In this document: one piece after another, positions 23,796 to 32,390 of the stretch
Numbering within the stretch: the stretch's first letter is position 1
How the letters are laid out: each line of letters opens with the position of its first letter
Assembly: GCA_964482225.1 (NCBI GenBank)
Contig: CAYZWT010000003.1
Span: 1-64,000, forward strand
DNA from: UBA1429 sp964482225
GTDB taxonomy: Bacteria; Chloroflexota; Anaerolineae; UBA1429
Direction: 5' to 3'
DNA: 64,000 nt
Notes under the pieces: model-generated
Told to the model about the DNA's origin: nothing
Seen by the model: the letters and a program-made list of their open reading frames with translations, nothing else
The model's database searches: none
Made by a program: the position numbers and the translations under genes

Positions 23796-24748
23796 ATGCC
23801 GTATTCATCCACCAAGATAGTGTGCTGCGAGACAGCCACATTGATCCGGAGAGCCCCATAGAGAGTTGGCATCTGGCGCCGGCGACGCTGGAAGCGTTGC
23901 GGACCCTGGCTTCCGCCACAACCTTTGTGCTCCTCTATGGCCCGGAAAGGCCGGCGCCCCTGCGCGAAGGCGATGCCCCCCGGGCATCAGCCGAACTGCG
24001 GCGGCTTGCCGCCCAGATCGAGGCGGGCGGCGGGCGGGTGGATGCGCTGATCACCTGCACCCAGCAATCGGTGGCTGCCGGGCGCTGCTATGGCGATTTC
24101 CCCGGCCTGGTCTGGGCCGCCTCGGCGCGCTTTAGCCTGCGCCCGGAGGCATGTTATCTGTTGGGGGATTCCGTTCTGGACCTTCAGACGGCGCTCAGCG
24201 CCGGCGTGCGCCCTTTTTTGATCCTGTCCGAGCGCACCATCGAGGATGTCTTTGGCCGCGCCGAGATGGAGCGCGACTTTCCGGTGGCCATAGACCTGAC
24301 CACGGCCGTGGGCTATATGCAGGTGGAGGAAGAGATCGCACAGCAGCTCGGGCATGAGCGAGAGCCCGCGCCGCCTGTGCCCACCAGCCTGTCGTTGCTG
24401 GGGTTGGCCAAAGAGCTGCCCACCATCACCATCGTGTCTCGCATGGCCCAGGAGATCGAGGACAAGCTAGACCGCAACCGCATCCGGCGCAAGGATATCG
24501 CCCGCTGGCTGTTCTTCTTGAGCCTCGGCGCCCTTGGGCTGAGCCTAGGGGTCGCCTATCTGCTCACCCATCTGTATCGCGTCCAGCCATTCCCCGAGTT
24601 TGCCTACTATGTCACCCTGCAATTCATCCCCAGGCCGCTGCGGGGCGCCCTCTTTATCCTGTTGGGTGCGGCGCTGATCGTGACGGCCATGCGCAGCCTG
24701 CTGCGAGGCACAGCGCTGGGCAACTGGCTCAACGGGACGCGGCGTTAG
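23792..24748 (+). CDS. HAD-fold protein with altered nucleophile and two C-terminal membrane helices
   Basis: Residues 1 to about 175 resemble the histidinol-phosphatase/GmhB branch of HAD phosphatases, with a late YLLGDSVLDLQTALSAGVRPFLI motif (Asp126, Asp130). The catalytic DxD of motif I reads FIHQDSVL: the nucleophile Asp is His7, while Asp9 is kept. Phosphatase activity is therefore unlikely. Two membrane segments follow (about 239-259 and 283-302). The start overlaps the bactofilin stop (ATGA), so it may be a membrane anchor or partner for the bactofilin filament; this is inference from coupling. Confidence 0.65.
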   Translation: MNAVFIHQDSVLRDSHIDPESPIESWHLAPATLEALRTLASATTFVLLYGPERPAPLREGDAPRASAELRRLAAQIEAGGGRVDALITCTQQSVAAGRCYGDFPGLVWAASARFSLRPEACYLLGDSVLDLQTALSAGVRPFLILSERTIEDVFGRAEMERDFPVAIDLTTAVGYMQVEEEIAQQLGHEREPAPPVPTSLSLLGLAKELPTITIVSRMAQEIEDKLDRNRIRRKDIARWLFFLSLGALGLSLGVAYLLTHLYRVQPFPEFAYYVTLQFIPRPLRGALFILLGAALIVTAMRSLLRGTALGNWLNGTRR

Positions 24749-24760
24749 CTGGCCGGCCAA

Positions 24761-25141
24761 CTAACGTTTCTGATCATCCTTGCGGTTCAGGCCGAACAAT
24801 GCGCTCAACACCGCGCTTACGACCGAGATGGCCAGACCTCCCCAAAAGGCCGCCACCCAGCCATCCACCGCAAAAGCCAGGCCCAGGCCGGCCGCAATGG
24901 CGGCGGTGAGGCGTAGCATCAGAGCGTTGATGACCAGTGTAAAGAGCCCCAGGGTCAGCAGGATCAAGGGGCACGTCAATAGCCGCACCAGCGGCGCGAC
25001 GATGGCGTTCACCAGGCCAAGGATCAGCGCCACCCCGAAATAGACGCCCCAGCCGCCTCCGGCGCTGATGTCGGGCACGAGAGCGATGGCCGCATAGACG
25101 GCGATGGCGTTGGCCAGCCAACGCAGCAGCAGTTTACGCAT
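24761..25141 (-). CDS. Phage holin family 4-type membrane protein (YvlD-like)
   Basis: This 126-aa protein has four membrane helices and the family pattern LLLRWLANAIAVYAAIALVPDI with ALILGLVNAIVAPLVRLL. Despite the family name, these are usually host proteins found in envelope-stress operons (YvlD type). It follows the SHOCT-like gene in the same orientation, as in the Bacillus yvl operon. ATG 25141 follows GGGGAGG. Confidence 0.85.
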   Translation of the reverse strand: MRKLLLRWLANAIAVYAAIALVPDISAGGGWGVYFGVALILGLVNAIVAPLVRLLTCPLILLTLGLFTLVINALMLRLTAAIAAGLGLAFAVDGWVAAFWGGLAISVVSAVLSALFGLNRKDDQKR

Positions 25142-25173
25142 GAGAGGCGCCTCCCCAGGCCGCGCTGGGGCCG

Positions 25174-25548
25174 CTACTCGACAAAGATCTCGACATGTTC
25201 GCCATCGTCCTCGTCTTCCACGTCAATGATCTTGCCCTGCATCCCTTCTTCCTCGATCTGTCTGAGGATCTCGGACAGGTCCATGTCCTCGATCTGGGGC
25301 GCAAAGCGGGCGCCCATGCGGATGCCCACGTTCACCAGCCCCAAGGGCAGGTTCACATGCACCTTGCGCTTGCCGGTGCGGGTATCGGTCACGCGCACGC
25401 GAAACCAGCGCGGCTTGTGCTCGCCGGGGCCCTCGCCCGTCGTCGCACCCTCGCCCAGGGCGCCCAGCAGGCGCGCCCCCTCTTGGGCTGTGATCAGCCC
25501 CTGCTCGATCATCTTGAGAATCTGCATCCGTTCCATGTCCGCTGTCAT
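25174..25548 (-). CDS. SHOCT-like/YvlB-type small protein
   Basis: The 124-aa protein opens with a SHOCT-like helical hairpin (RMQILKMIEQGLITAQEGARLLGAL) and continues with a short beta region (RWFRVRVTDTRTGKRKVHVNLPLGLVNVG) as in YvlB-type proteins; the C-terminus is acidic. These proteins accompany envelope-stress regulators and YvlD-type membrane proteins. The start at 25548 has AAGGAGG five bases upstream. It lies 41 bases after the GNAT gene. Confidence 0.75.
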   Translation of the reverse strand: MTADMERMQILKMIEQGLITAQEGARLLGALGEGATTGEGPGEHKPRWFRVRVTDTRTGKRKVHVNLPLGLVNVGIRMGARFAPQIEDMDLSEILRQIEEEGMQGKIIDVEDEDDGEHVEIFVE

Positions 25549-25589
25549 GCTGCCTCCTTGTCCGGCGCTCTATCCGAGGCCGAGACTTG

Positions 25590-26570
25590 CTATAGGAACC
25601 GACCCATCTGATCCAGCACTCTCTGGGTCTCAAAGCCCAGGTAATGCAACGCAGCGATGGCCTCCGGGTGTGTCGTCGAAACGGTGGCGCGCACATCGCG
25701 GCGAGGCGCCGAATCCAACCGCGCCAGCAGCGCTTCGAGCAGGGGCCGCTCCACCGCGCCCCGATCTGCTGGTGCGACGTACAGCCTGACCTCGTGCCAG
25801 CTCGCCAGCAGCCGGAGTGTGGCAGTGGCCAGGCCCACCGGCCTATCTTCCAGGACCGCCACCAGGCCGATGCGCTCCTGGGGCTGGGAAAAGAGCTCCA
25901 ATGCGCGCAGCAACTGCTTCCACAGCCCGGCGCGCGCGGGCGAATCTCCAAGCTGCTGGTAGGGGTGCGCACTGGGCGGCGTGCTGGCGCGCATCAGGTC
26001 GCGCAGCCAGGGGGCATCGCCCTGGCGCAGCGGGCGCACAAGGGGATGGGAGGCGCGCAGCGCCAACGGCCAGCATTGGGGGCCGAGCTGCAGCTCATGG
26101 ATGGTGTCATACGTGGCCAGGCCCCGATGGGTATACAGCGCGTGAGCAGAGGGATTGTCGCTGAGCACCTGCAGGGTGATCTGCTTGCCGCCGCGTTGCC
26201 GCACATGCTCGATGGCCATATCCACCAGGCAGCCGGCGATGCCCTGGCCGCGCATCTCGGGGCGCACGGCGACATTGCTCAGCGTCCACCGGCGCTCCCG
26301 GTCGCACGCCAGGCTGACGTTGCCGACCACGCGCCCCTGATGGAGCCAGACATAGCCCCGGATCGGCGCCCACCCCAGATAGGCCAGGTGCAAGAGCGGG
26401 CCCAGGGCGGCCATCTGCCGCATCTCCTCGACCATGTGGCTGCCGGTGGCGGCCAACTCGTCGCCAAAGGCCGTCTCCACCAAGTCGGCCAGGTCTGCCA
26501 GGTCTCGCCGGAGCGAAAAGGGGCGGATATGGCTCGCTGCGCAGCCAACGCCAAGGGTCTGGGCTACCAT
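25590..26570 (-). CDS. Tandem GNAT N-acetyltransferase
   Basis: The 326-aa protein has a canonical GNAT domain (about 15-170) with the acetyl-CoA motif VAVRPEMRGQGIAGCLV and a second, degenerate GNAT-like half (about 180-326, ending HPEAIAALHYLGF). It should acetylate a small molecule or protein amine. It starts one base after the DUF2089 stop, so the two genes are tightly coupled. The substrate is not predictable. Confidence 0.8.
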   Translation of the reverse strand: MVAQTLGVGCAASHIRPFSLRRDLADLADLVETAFGDELAATGSHMVEEMRQMAALGPLLHLAYLGWAPIRGYVWLHQGRVVGNVSLACDRERRWTLSNVAVRPEMRGQGIAGCLVDMAIEHVRQRGGKQITLQVLSDNPSAHALYTHRGLATYDTIHELQLGPQCWPLALRASHPLVRPLRQGDAPWLRDLMRASTPPSAHPYQQLGDSPARAGLWKQLLRALELFSQPQERIGLVAVLEDRPVGLATATLRLLASWHEVRLYVAPADRGAVERPLLEALLARLDSAPRRDVRATVSTTHPEAIAALHYLGFETQRVLDQMGRFL

Positions 26571-26571
26571 A

Positions 26572-26946
26572 TCATCTGCTCGTCAACAGTTCCACGGCCT
26601 CTTCAGACGAGATCTCGCCTTCGGCCAGCCGGTTCAGGATGGTGCGGCGCTCCTCGGCCGAGAGCCGCTGCTCCTCGCGCACGGCATAGCCCAGGGCGCG
26701 AATCAGGTCGTTGAGGCGGTTGCGCACGGTGGGGTAAGAGAGCCCCAGCTCGCTCTCGACGCGGGTGATCTTGCCCTCACAGCGGATAAAGACCTCGGCA
26801 AAGGCAAGCTGCTCGCTGGTCAGGCTCTGAAAGCGCCCCAGGTCAAAGCGTCCGGAGAGGGTCGTATCGCAGTTGGCGCAGTAGAGCTCGGCGACCTGGA
26901 GCGTGTCATGGCAGATGGGGCAGCGGCCAATCACCGGATGAGCCAT
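26572..26946 (-). CDS. DUF2089 zinc-ribbon/HTH regulator
   Basis: The 124-aa protein has an N-terminal zinc ribbon (CPICHDTLQVAELYCANCD) and a helical DNA-binding segment (LTSEQLAFAEVFIRCEGKITRVESELGLSYPTVRNRLNDLI), the DUF2089 layout. The C-terminal SAEERRTILNRLAEGEISSEEAVELL is SHOCT-like. It is the first gene of the GNAT-SHOCT-holin operon and probably controls it. ATG 26946 follows AGGAGG. Confidence 0.85.
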   Translation of the reverse strand: MAHPVIGRCPICHDTLQVAELYCANCDTTLSGRFDLGRFQSLTSEQLAFAEVFIRCEGKITRVESELGLSYPTVRNRLNDLIRALGYAVREEQRLSAEERRTILNRLAEGEISSEEAVELLTSR

Positions 26947-26994
26947 AGCGTCCTCCTGGCCCGCGCACATGGTAAACCTTGCATCACTTCTTGA

Positions 26995-27024
26995 ATAATA
27001 CAACACGCATCTGCGAATTGTCAA
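26995..27024 (-). promoter_or_regulatory. Promoter of the DUF2089 operon
   Basis: On the minus strand a perfect TTGACA (27024-27019) is followed after 18 bases by TATTAT (27000-26995). The start codon is about 50 bases downstream. Confidence 0.6.
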
Positions 27025-27141
27025 GGGCATGGATGAGAAAATTCAGGACGATGCACAAGGCGGTGCATAGAGCTTGCTCAGCCCTGGCCTTGTTGCGGGC
27101 GCCGCGACGAGTCCAGGATCGCCTGCCTCTGGCAGCGGCGG

Positions 27142-29442
27142 TCACGGGATGTTGATCGGGCCGATGGCGACATAATCCTGGGGCGGGTCGCTATCCAGCA
27201 CCACCAGCCGCTCGCCTGTCTCGAGCCGATACAGGCCCACGCGCAGGCGATATTCACCACTGAGCAGGCTGGCGGGCAGCGGCATATGGTGTACGTCGCG
27301 CACCTGCTCTCCCATAGCCCAAAAGGAAGTGGGATAGCTGCCCTGCAGGGGAGGGCTGTCTATCTGGGTCACCAACTCGCCTTGGGGGTCCACCAGATGG
27401 ATGAACACCGTATAGTCGCGAATCAGCGGCCCCTCCGAGCGCCAGTACAGGATGATCCGAAGCGTCTCGCCCGCCACGGGCACCAGGGGCGATAGGCCGT
27501 ACCCCACCAGACTGATCTCGTTGTCCAGGTTGGCTTGCACCCGCTGCTCGGGCACATAGCCCACGCGCACAGGCGCCGCCAGGCGCGCCTGGGTAACCCG
27601 GATGTTGCCCCCCAAAGGGTTGCCATGCGGGTCCACCCCTGGCACGGGCTCGGCGCCGGGCTCGGCATAGATGGACAGCCGCACGTCGGCAGCCGTGGGC
27701 GCCGTGGCATCCTCGGCCACGCGCAGGTGCAGCCTGTCCACCACCACATCGCCGGGTACCCAGAGGCTCGTTGGCCGTATGCCGCCGCCCAGGTACGACA
27801 TGTGGCTGGCAACCAGGGCGCCATCGCAGCCCAGCACCGTCAGGTGCGCCGTATAGTCTGTGGCGATCCGGCGGCGGGCCAGCCAGAATAGCTCCACCTT
27901 GAGCACACCCCCGGGCTCCATAGCGGAATCGTCCACTCGATAGCCGAGCAGGAACAGCTCTGGGCCGAGGGTCACATCCAGGGCGCGCAGGTCCACGGGC
28001 AATTCGTCCAGATCCAACCGGGGCGGAGCGGCATAGGCGGGGGCGATATAGACAAAGGGCGCGATCACCGACACCGCTGCAAAGGCCAGCAGCAGCAGCG
28101 CCAGTATCACCGGCGCGTACCGGCGGCGGATCCAGGCCTCGAGGCCCAGCACCGTCAACAGAGATAGCCCAGGGGCCAGGGGCAACAGGGCGCCGCCCAA
28201 AAAGGATGTGGCGGGCGAAAGAACGCTGGCTACGAACACCACCACGCCCAAGGCCATCCAGACCAGGGCCACGCCATAGCGCGGGAGAGTGAGATCGAAC
28301 TTGACGCGCCAGGGGGTTCCGGGGCCACGTAACCAGCGGGCCTGCACGGCCTGTAGCGCCAGCCCGCTAATGCTGAGGGCCATCAGAATCGCGACGGTGG
28401 TATAGTAGATGGCGTCGGCAGGGATATTCAGCCATCCAAAGAGGCCCCAGTAGGCTCGCAGGGCCATCTGCGCCCTGGACAAGAGGTCCATCTCGACCAG
28501 GCTCTGCCACACGACCTGGCTCTCGGCGCCCCTCTGCCGGAGCCAGAGCTGCAACAGCGGGCCAAGCGCCAGCGCCAGCATGGCCACCACATGGGGCGCC
28601 AGGCTGCGAGCAAGCTCTTGTCGCTCGAGCCGAATCCTTTTGGCGCACACCGCCAGGGTGTATGCCACCAGGATCACGGCGCACCAGCCCCACCAGGACG
28701 TCAGCGCGGCCAACCCGGCGGCCAGGGCAGCGCCCCAGCGCAGCCACGGGGAAGATTGGCGCACGTCGGCCATACGCAAGGAGAGGTATGCTGCCAGGAT
28801 GCAGAAAAAAAGCCCCAGGGCGCGGTTGTTGATGCCGCCCGTCATGAAAAGGTAGCCGGGCAGAAAAGCCAGGCCGATCAGGGCGGCCAGCGAGGTAAGC
28901 GTCCGGCCCTGGGTTAGCCTCAAGAACACCAGGTAAACCAACGCCAGGGTGGCGGCAGCCGCGACGATGGCAAGGTAGCGCAGCCGCAATAGCGCGCGGG
29001 CCAGGGGGCCGTCGGCGCGGGGCGGCGTCATGGCAATGACGACGTTGCGGTTGCCGATCCCATCCGGCTCTCCCAGCACGGCAAATGGGTTGGGCTGGTA
29101 GACGGCCGGATCAGAGGCCACATCCAGGGGCGCCACCAAGAGCGCCCCCAACGCATAGTAGAGCGGCGGCTGCCGGTCGGCCTGGGGCGCAATGGGCGCC
29201 TCGTCCAGGAACGAGAGGCCCGGGGGCAGCCCGGTACCCAAAAAGGTCTGGACGCGCCGATAGTGCCACAGCTCGCCGGGCATCTCGAAAAAAGGAGTCC
29301 GCCGGGCGTACAGGCCCGCGACGCCCACGAACGCGATCAGCGCGATGCACAGCCCGATATGGGTGCGCAGCCAGCGCAAGGTCGGAGCCAGAACGCGCGC
29401 TATCTGGGAGATGGTACCCATCCTTGTATACATCCGCGTCAT
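27142..29442 (-). CDS. DUF2142/GT-C-like multi-pass membrane protein with two extracytoplasmic beta domains
   Basis: The 766-aa protein has about twelve membrane segments in residues 1 to about 460, with an early extracytoplasmic loop containing EMPGELWHYRRVQ, where the DUF2142/GT-C families place an acidic motif. Two beta-sandwich repeats of about 110 residues follow, each ending in a PTSxW...GxxVxDxxxL pattern. The same repeat occurs three times in the neighbouring GT39-like protein. It is probably a lipid-linked-sugar glycosyltransferase or polymer-handling protein of the envelope. Three Met codons (29442, 29433, 29421) are possible starts and none has a strong ribosome site. Confidence 0.65.
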   Translation of the reverse strand: MTRMYTRMGTISQIARVLAPTLRWLRTHIGLCIALIAFVGVAGLYARRTPFFEMPGELWHYRRVQTFLGTGLPPGLSFLDEAPIAPQADRQPPLYYALGALLVAPLDVASDPAVYQPNPFAVLGEPDGIGNRNVVIAMTPPRADGPLARALLRLRYLAIVAAAATLALVYLVFLRLTQGRTLTSLAALIGLAFLPGYLFMTGGINNRALGLFFCILAAYLSLRMADVRQSSPWLRWGAALAAGLAALTSWWGWCAVILVAYTLAVCAKRIRLERQELARSLAPHVVAMLALALGPLLQLWLRQRGAESQVVWQSLVEMDLLSRAQMALRAYWGLFGWLNIPADAIYYTTVAILMALSISGLALQAVQARWLRGPGTPWRVKFDLTLPRYGVALVWMALGVVVFVASVLSPATSFLGGALLPLAPGLSLLTVLGLEAWIRRRYAPVILALLLLAFAAVSVIAPFVYIAPAYAAPPRLDLDELPVDLRALDVTLGPELFLLGYRVDDSAMEPGGVLKVELFWLARRRIATDYTAHLTVLGCDGALVASHMSYLGGGIRPTSLWVPGDVVVDRLHLRVAEDATAPTAADVRLSIYAEPGAEPVPGVDPHGNPLGGNIRVTQARLAAPVRVGYVPEQRVQANLDNEISLVGYGLSPLVPVAGETLRIILYWRSEGPLIRDYTVFIHLVDPQGELVTQIDSPPLQGSYPTSFWAMGEQVRDVHHMPLPASLLSGEYRLRVGLYRLETGERLVVLDSDPPQDYVAIGPINIP

Positions 29443-29516
29443 GCTGCCGGAATGGAGCGATTATACGCTTGGCAGGGCCGGGGGGCGAATCGGAGCGCCC
29501 GTGCGCGCCGCGCTCA

Positions 29517-29569
29517 CGGTCTACTGACCGTCGCGGTCTACTCGACCGTGACGATCTACTCGATCGTGA
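29517..29569. repeat. Three short tandem copies at the GT39 stop codon
   Basis: Units of 17, 18 and 18 bases with core GTCTACTCGACCGTGA repeat across the end of the GT39 gene (stop complement at 29556-29558). The middle unit places a second in-frame stop 18 bases beyond the first. The array looks like slippage duplication of the gene's last codons. Confidence 0.6.
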
Positions 29570-32390
29570 CGGTGATCGGGAGCAACACACGGTCCTCGCC
29601 CTGGGGCGTTGCCAGCCGTTGCCAGGTCGCCGGGTCATACAGGCCCACGGCCAGCGTCGCCGAGCCCCGATAGGCGGGCTCGCGAAAGGCCAGCGCGTGG
29701 GTATCCACGATCACTTGCCCGCGCACCCAGGCCGTGGTAGGCCACTCGCCCCCGGTGGGCGGCCCGTCGTGCTGGGCGATGATCTGCTCGTCCGAGCCGA
29801 TCAGGTGCACAAACACGACATAGGCGGTCTCGGCCGGCTGATCGCGCAGCGCCTCCCAGTAGAGGGTCAGCGCCAGCGGCTCGCCCGCCTGCACGGCCTC
29901 ACGCTCCAGTGCGAACCCTGCCAGCCGCACCACATCCCCCAGCGTTACATCCATCGTGTGTTCCAGGGGGGGCAGGGCGTAGAGCCGGTCGCTGGCCTCG
30001 ATCTCGATCTCCGCCAGGGCGAGGCGTTCGCCTGCGACCGTGAGGGCGATTCCGGCGGGGCCCGCCGCGGCCTCGGGGGCGATGCGCACCAGGCGCCGGT
30101 CCGCCACCAGCTCGCCCGCGCGCCAGCGGCTGGTGGGGTAGCGGCCCTGGGCCGGGTCGCCGCGCTGCGCCCCGATCTCGCCCCCCTGGGCCGTCTCTAC
30201 GGCCAGCTCGATCTCGCGTGCGGGCAGCCCCCCGGCCAGGGCGCGCCAATACAGGGTGATGGCCAGGGTCTCGCCGCCCCGGACCGTGGCGCGCTCCAGG
30301 GCATAGCCCTCCAAGGCCAGGCCGGGGGCTGCCTCCTGGCCGACGGGCGTCATTAGCGTGTCGCTGGGGAACGCCTCCGGAAAGGTATCCGGCGCGGATA
30401 GGGATAGCGTCCCTACGGTTACCACCGTGCCCAGGGCGCTCCCGTCCGGCGCCGCGAAAACCAGGGCGCCCTCTGCGTCATAGACGCTCACCTGTACGGC
30501 ATAATCCACCGGAGGCGCGCCCACGGGCAGCTCTAGCAGGTAATAGTTGCGCGCCGTTGCGCCGGCGAGCCAGCGGCTTGTCGCCACGGTGGCCTGCTCT
30601 GCCAGCAGCACCCGGTCATCGCTGGCCCACACATGGCCGGTCTGATCCACCAGCCGCACCGACGCCTTGAGGTCCCGCGTTGTGACGGTATCGAGTTGCC
30701 ATTGCAGCGCCAGGGCCAGCGGCTGGTCGGCGGGGGGCGCATCGGGCAGCGAGATGCCCGCCAGCGCCAGCGGGCCTACCGGCATCTCCAAGGGCGTCAG
30801 CGCGGGCGCGGCCAGGGCGGGGGCCAGGTCGTAGACGCTGATCCAGCGCTCGGCAGACCAAAAGCGCTCCACCAGCCGCCCGTTGCGCTGCAAGAACCAG
30901 GAGATCAGGTCGCGGGGGTCCTGGTGCATGTGCACCCATTCCACCAGCACCGCCCTCCGTGCGCCCTGGATGCGCGGCAGCAGCCAGGCCAGCAGGTCCG
31001 CATCGCCCACGCGGGTCTCCAGGCGGTAGATGGGGGCGGCATCCTGGAAATAGTGCTCAAAGGCGTAATCCTGGTGGGGCAGCAGCACCACCGTCTCGGC
31101 GTTGGCGCGCGCGGCCACCTGCTGGGCCATGGCGCGCACGTCGGCCCGCTGGAGCGCGGGATCGCGCAGCGCCTGTTCATAGGAGAGCAAGAACAGCCCG
31201 GCGAACAGCAGCGCCGCGCCGCCGCCCAGCAGCCCCCGGGCGATGGCATCCCAGCGACGCGGGGCCTGCCGGCAGATCAGCGCCAGCCCCCATCCGGCGG
31301 CGCGGCCCAATAGCAGTAACAGCGGGATGGCCAGCATCATCAGGTGGCGGGGGTGTACGACGCCCGGCCGCAGATGGTACATCAGGGCGGCGCCCGCCCA
31401 AGGGCCAATCGTGAGCGCCAGGAGCCACAGGTCGGCGGCGCGCTCAGGGCCAAGGCGGCGCTCTGCGCGCGGGCGCCGCAGCGCCAACAGCTCGCAGGCC
31501 ACTCCCCACAGCAGGACGGCCACAATGGCGGCCAGCGCCAGGGCCGCCGCCAGCGCCAGAGCGTGCACCAGGGGCAGCTCGCCGGTGACGGGGCCCGTGG
31601 TATAGAACAGCCAGGACTGGCCGAGAAAGGCCCGCACGCCCGATACCTCGGGCAGCACGGGCAGCACCTCGGCCACGATATAGTCTTCCGCGCCGCCGCG
31701 CCCTCCCAGGATTACCGCCAGCCAGGGCAGATAGGCGACCAGGACGGCGGCCTGCACCCCGAGCCAGCGCCGCAGGTCGCGCGGGCGGCGTTGCGCCGCC
31801 AACGTGAGGGCCGCCAGCGCCGCCGCGCACAGCACAAAGGGGATGGCGAAATAGTGGGTATAGAGGCTGGCGACGGTTACGAGGCCCAGGGCGATCCAGA
31901 GCCGGGGACGAGGCGCGGCCTGGCTCTGCATGAGCAGTGTCAGCAGGTACAGCAGCAGGGCAGACTCGACGGCCATGAGGCTGTACATGCGCAGCTCTTG
32001 GGCATAGGCGATCAGCGTAGGCGAGAGGACGGCCAAGAGCCCCGCCGCCCAGGCCACGCGCCGGCCATAGATGCGCCGCGCCGTGACATACAGGAGCGGC
32101 GCCACCGCCGCGCCCAGCAGCGCCGAGGGCAGCCGCAGCCAGAACTCGCTGTTGGGCACCAGGGCGCTCCAGGCGTGCAGCAGGAAATGATACAGGGGCG
32201 GGCGATAGGCGCGCTGCACGATCTCGGCCAGGGAAAAGCGGGCCACGAACAGGGTCTGGGCCTCGTCGTACCAGAGGCACTGGGCGCCCAGCCGGTAGAG
32301 CCGCAGCGCCAGGGCCAGCAACGCCAGCGCCGTTGGGGCCAGCCACCCGGGCGCCGGGCGTGGCCGCGCTCTCAAGCCGGGCTCACTCAA
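29556..32390 (-). CDS. GT39-type (PMT/ArnT-like) glycosyltransferase with three C-terminal beta repeats
   Basis: The 944-aa protein starts with about a dozen membrane helices and the GT-C motif WYDEAQTLFVARF (acidic pair in the first outer loop), then RPPLYHFLLHAW, typical of GT39/GT83 enzymes that use polyprenyl-phosphate sugars. Residues beyond about 520 form three beta-sandwich repeats such as LALTLYWEAL...VFVHLIGSDEQIIAQHDGPP...PTTAW, which should lie outside the membrane. The start is a TTG overlapping the preceding GT4 stop (TTGA); no nearby ATG exists. It probably adds sugars to the exopolymer built by the upstream genes. Confidence 0.8.
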   Translation of the reverse strand: MSEPGLRARPRPAPGWLAPTALALLALALRLYRLGAQCLWYDEAQTLFVARFSLAEIVQRAYRPPLYHFLLHAWSALVPNSEFWLRLPSALLGAAVAPLLYVTARRIYGRRVAWAAGLLAVLSPTLIAYAQELRMYSLMAVESALLLYLLTLLMQSQAAPRPRLWIALGLVTVASLYTHYFAIPFVLCAAALAALTLAAQRRPRDLRRWLGVQAAVLVAYLPWLAVILGGRGGAEDYIVAEVLPVLPEVSGVRAFLGQSWLFYTTGPVTGELPLVHALALAAALALAAIVAVLLWGVACELLALRRPRAERRLGPERAADLWLLALTIGPWAGAALMYHLRPGVVHPRHLMMLAIPLLLLLGRAAGWGLALICRQAPRRWDAIARGLLGGGAALLFAGLFLLSYEQALRDPALQRADVRAMAQQVAARANAETVVLLPHQDYAFEHYFQDAAPIYRLETRVGDADLLAWLLPRIQGARRAVLVEWVHMHQDPRDLISWFLQRNGRLVERFWSAERWISVYDLAPALAAPALTPLEMPVGPLALAGISLPDAPPADQPLALALQWQLDTVTTRDLKASVRLVDQTGHVWASDDRVLLAEQATVATSRWLAGATARNYYLLELPVGAPPVDYAVQVSVYDAEGALVFAAPDGSALGTVVTVGTLSLSAPDTFPEAFPSDTLMTPVGQEAAPGLALEGYALERATVRGGETLAITLYWRALAGGLPAREIELAVETAQGGEIGAQRGDPAQGRYPTSRWRAGELVADRRLVRIAPEAAAGPAGIALTVAGERLALAEIEIEASDRLYALPPLEHTMDVTLGDVVRLAGFALEREAVQAGEPLALTLYWEALRDQPAETAYVVFVHLIGSDEQIIAQHDGPPTGGEWPTTAWVRGQVIVDTHALAFREPAYRGSATLAVGLYDPATWQRLATPQGEDRVLLPITVTIE

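Noticed and set aside
24761..25141. Phage holin suggesting a prophage
   Set aside because: The family name is historical; this four-helix protein sits in a DUF2089/SHOCT operon and no phage structural genes are nearby.
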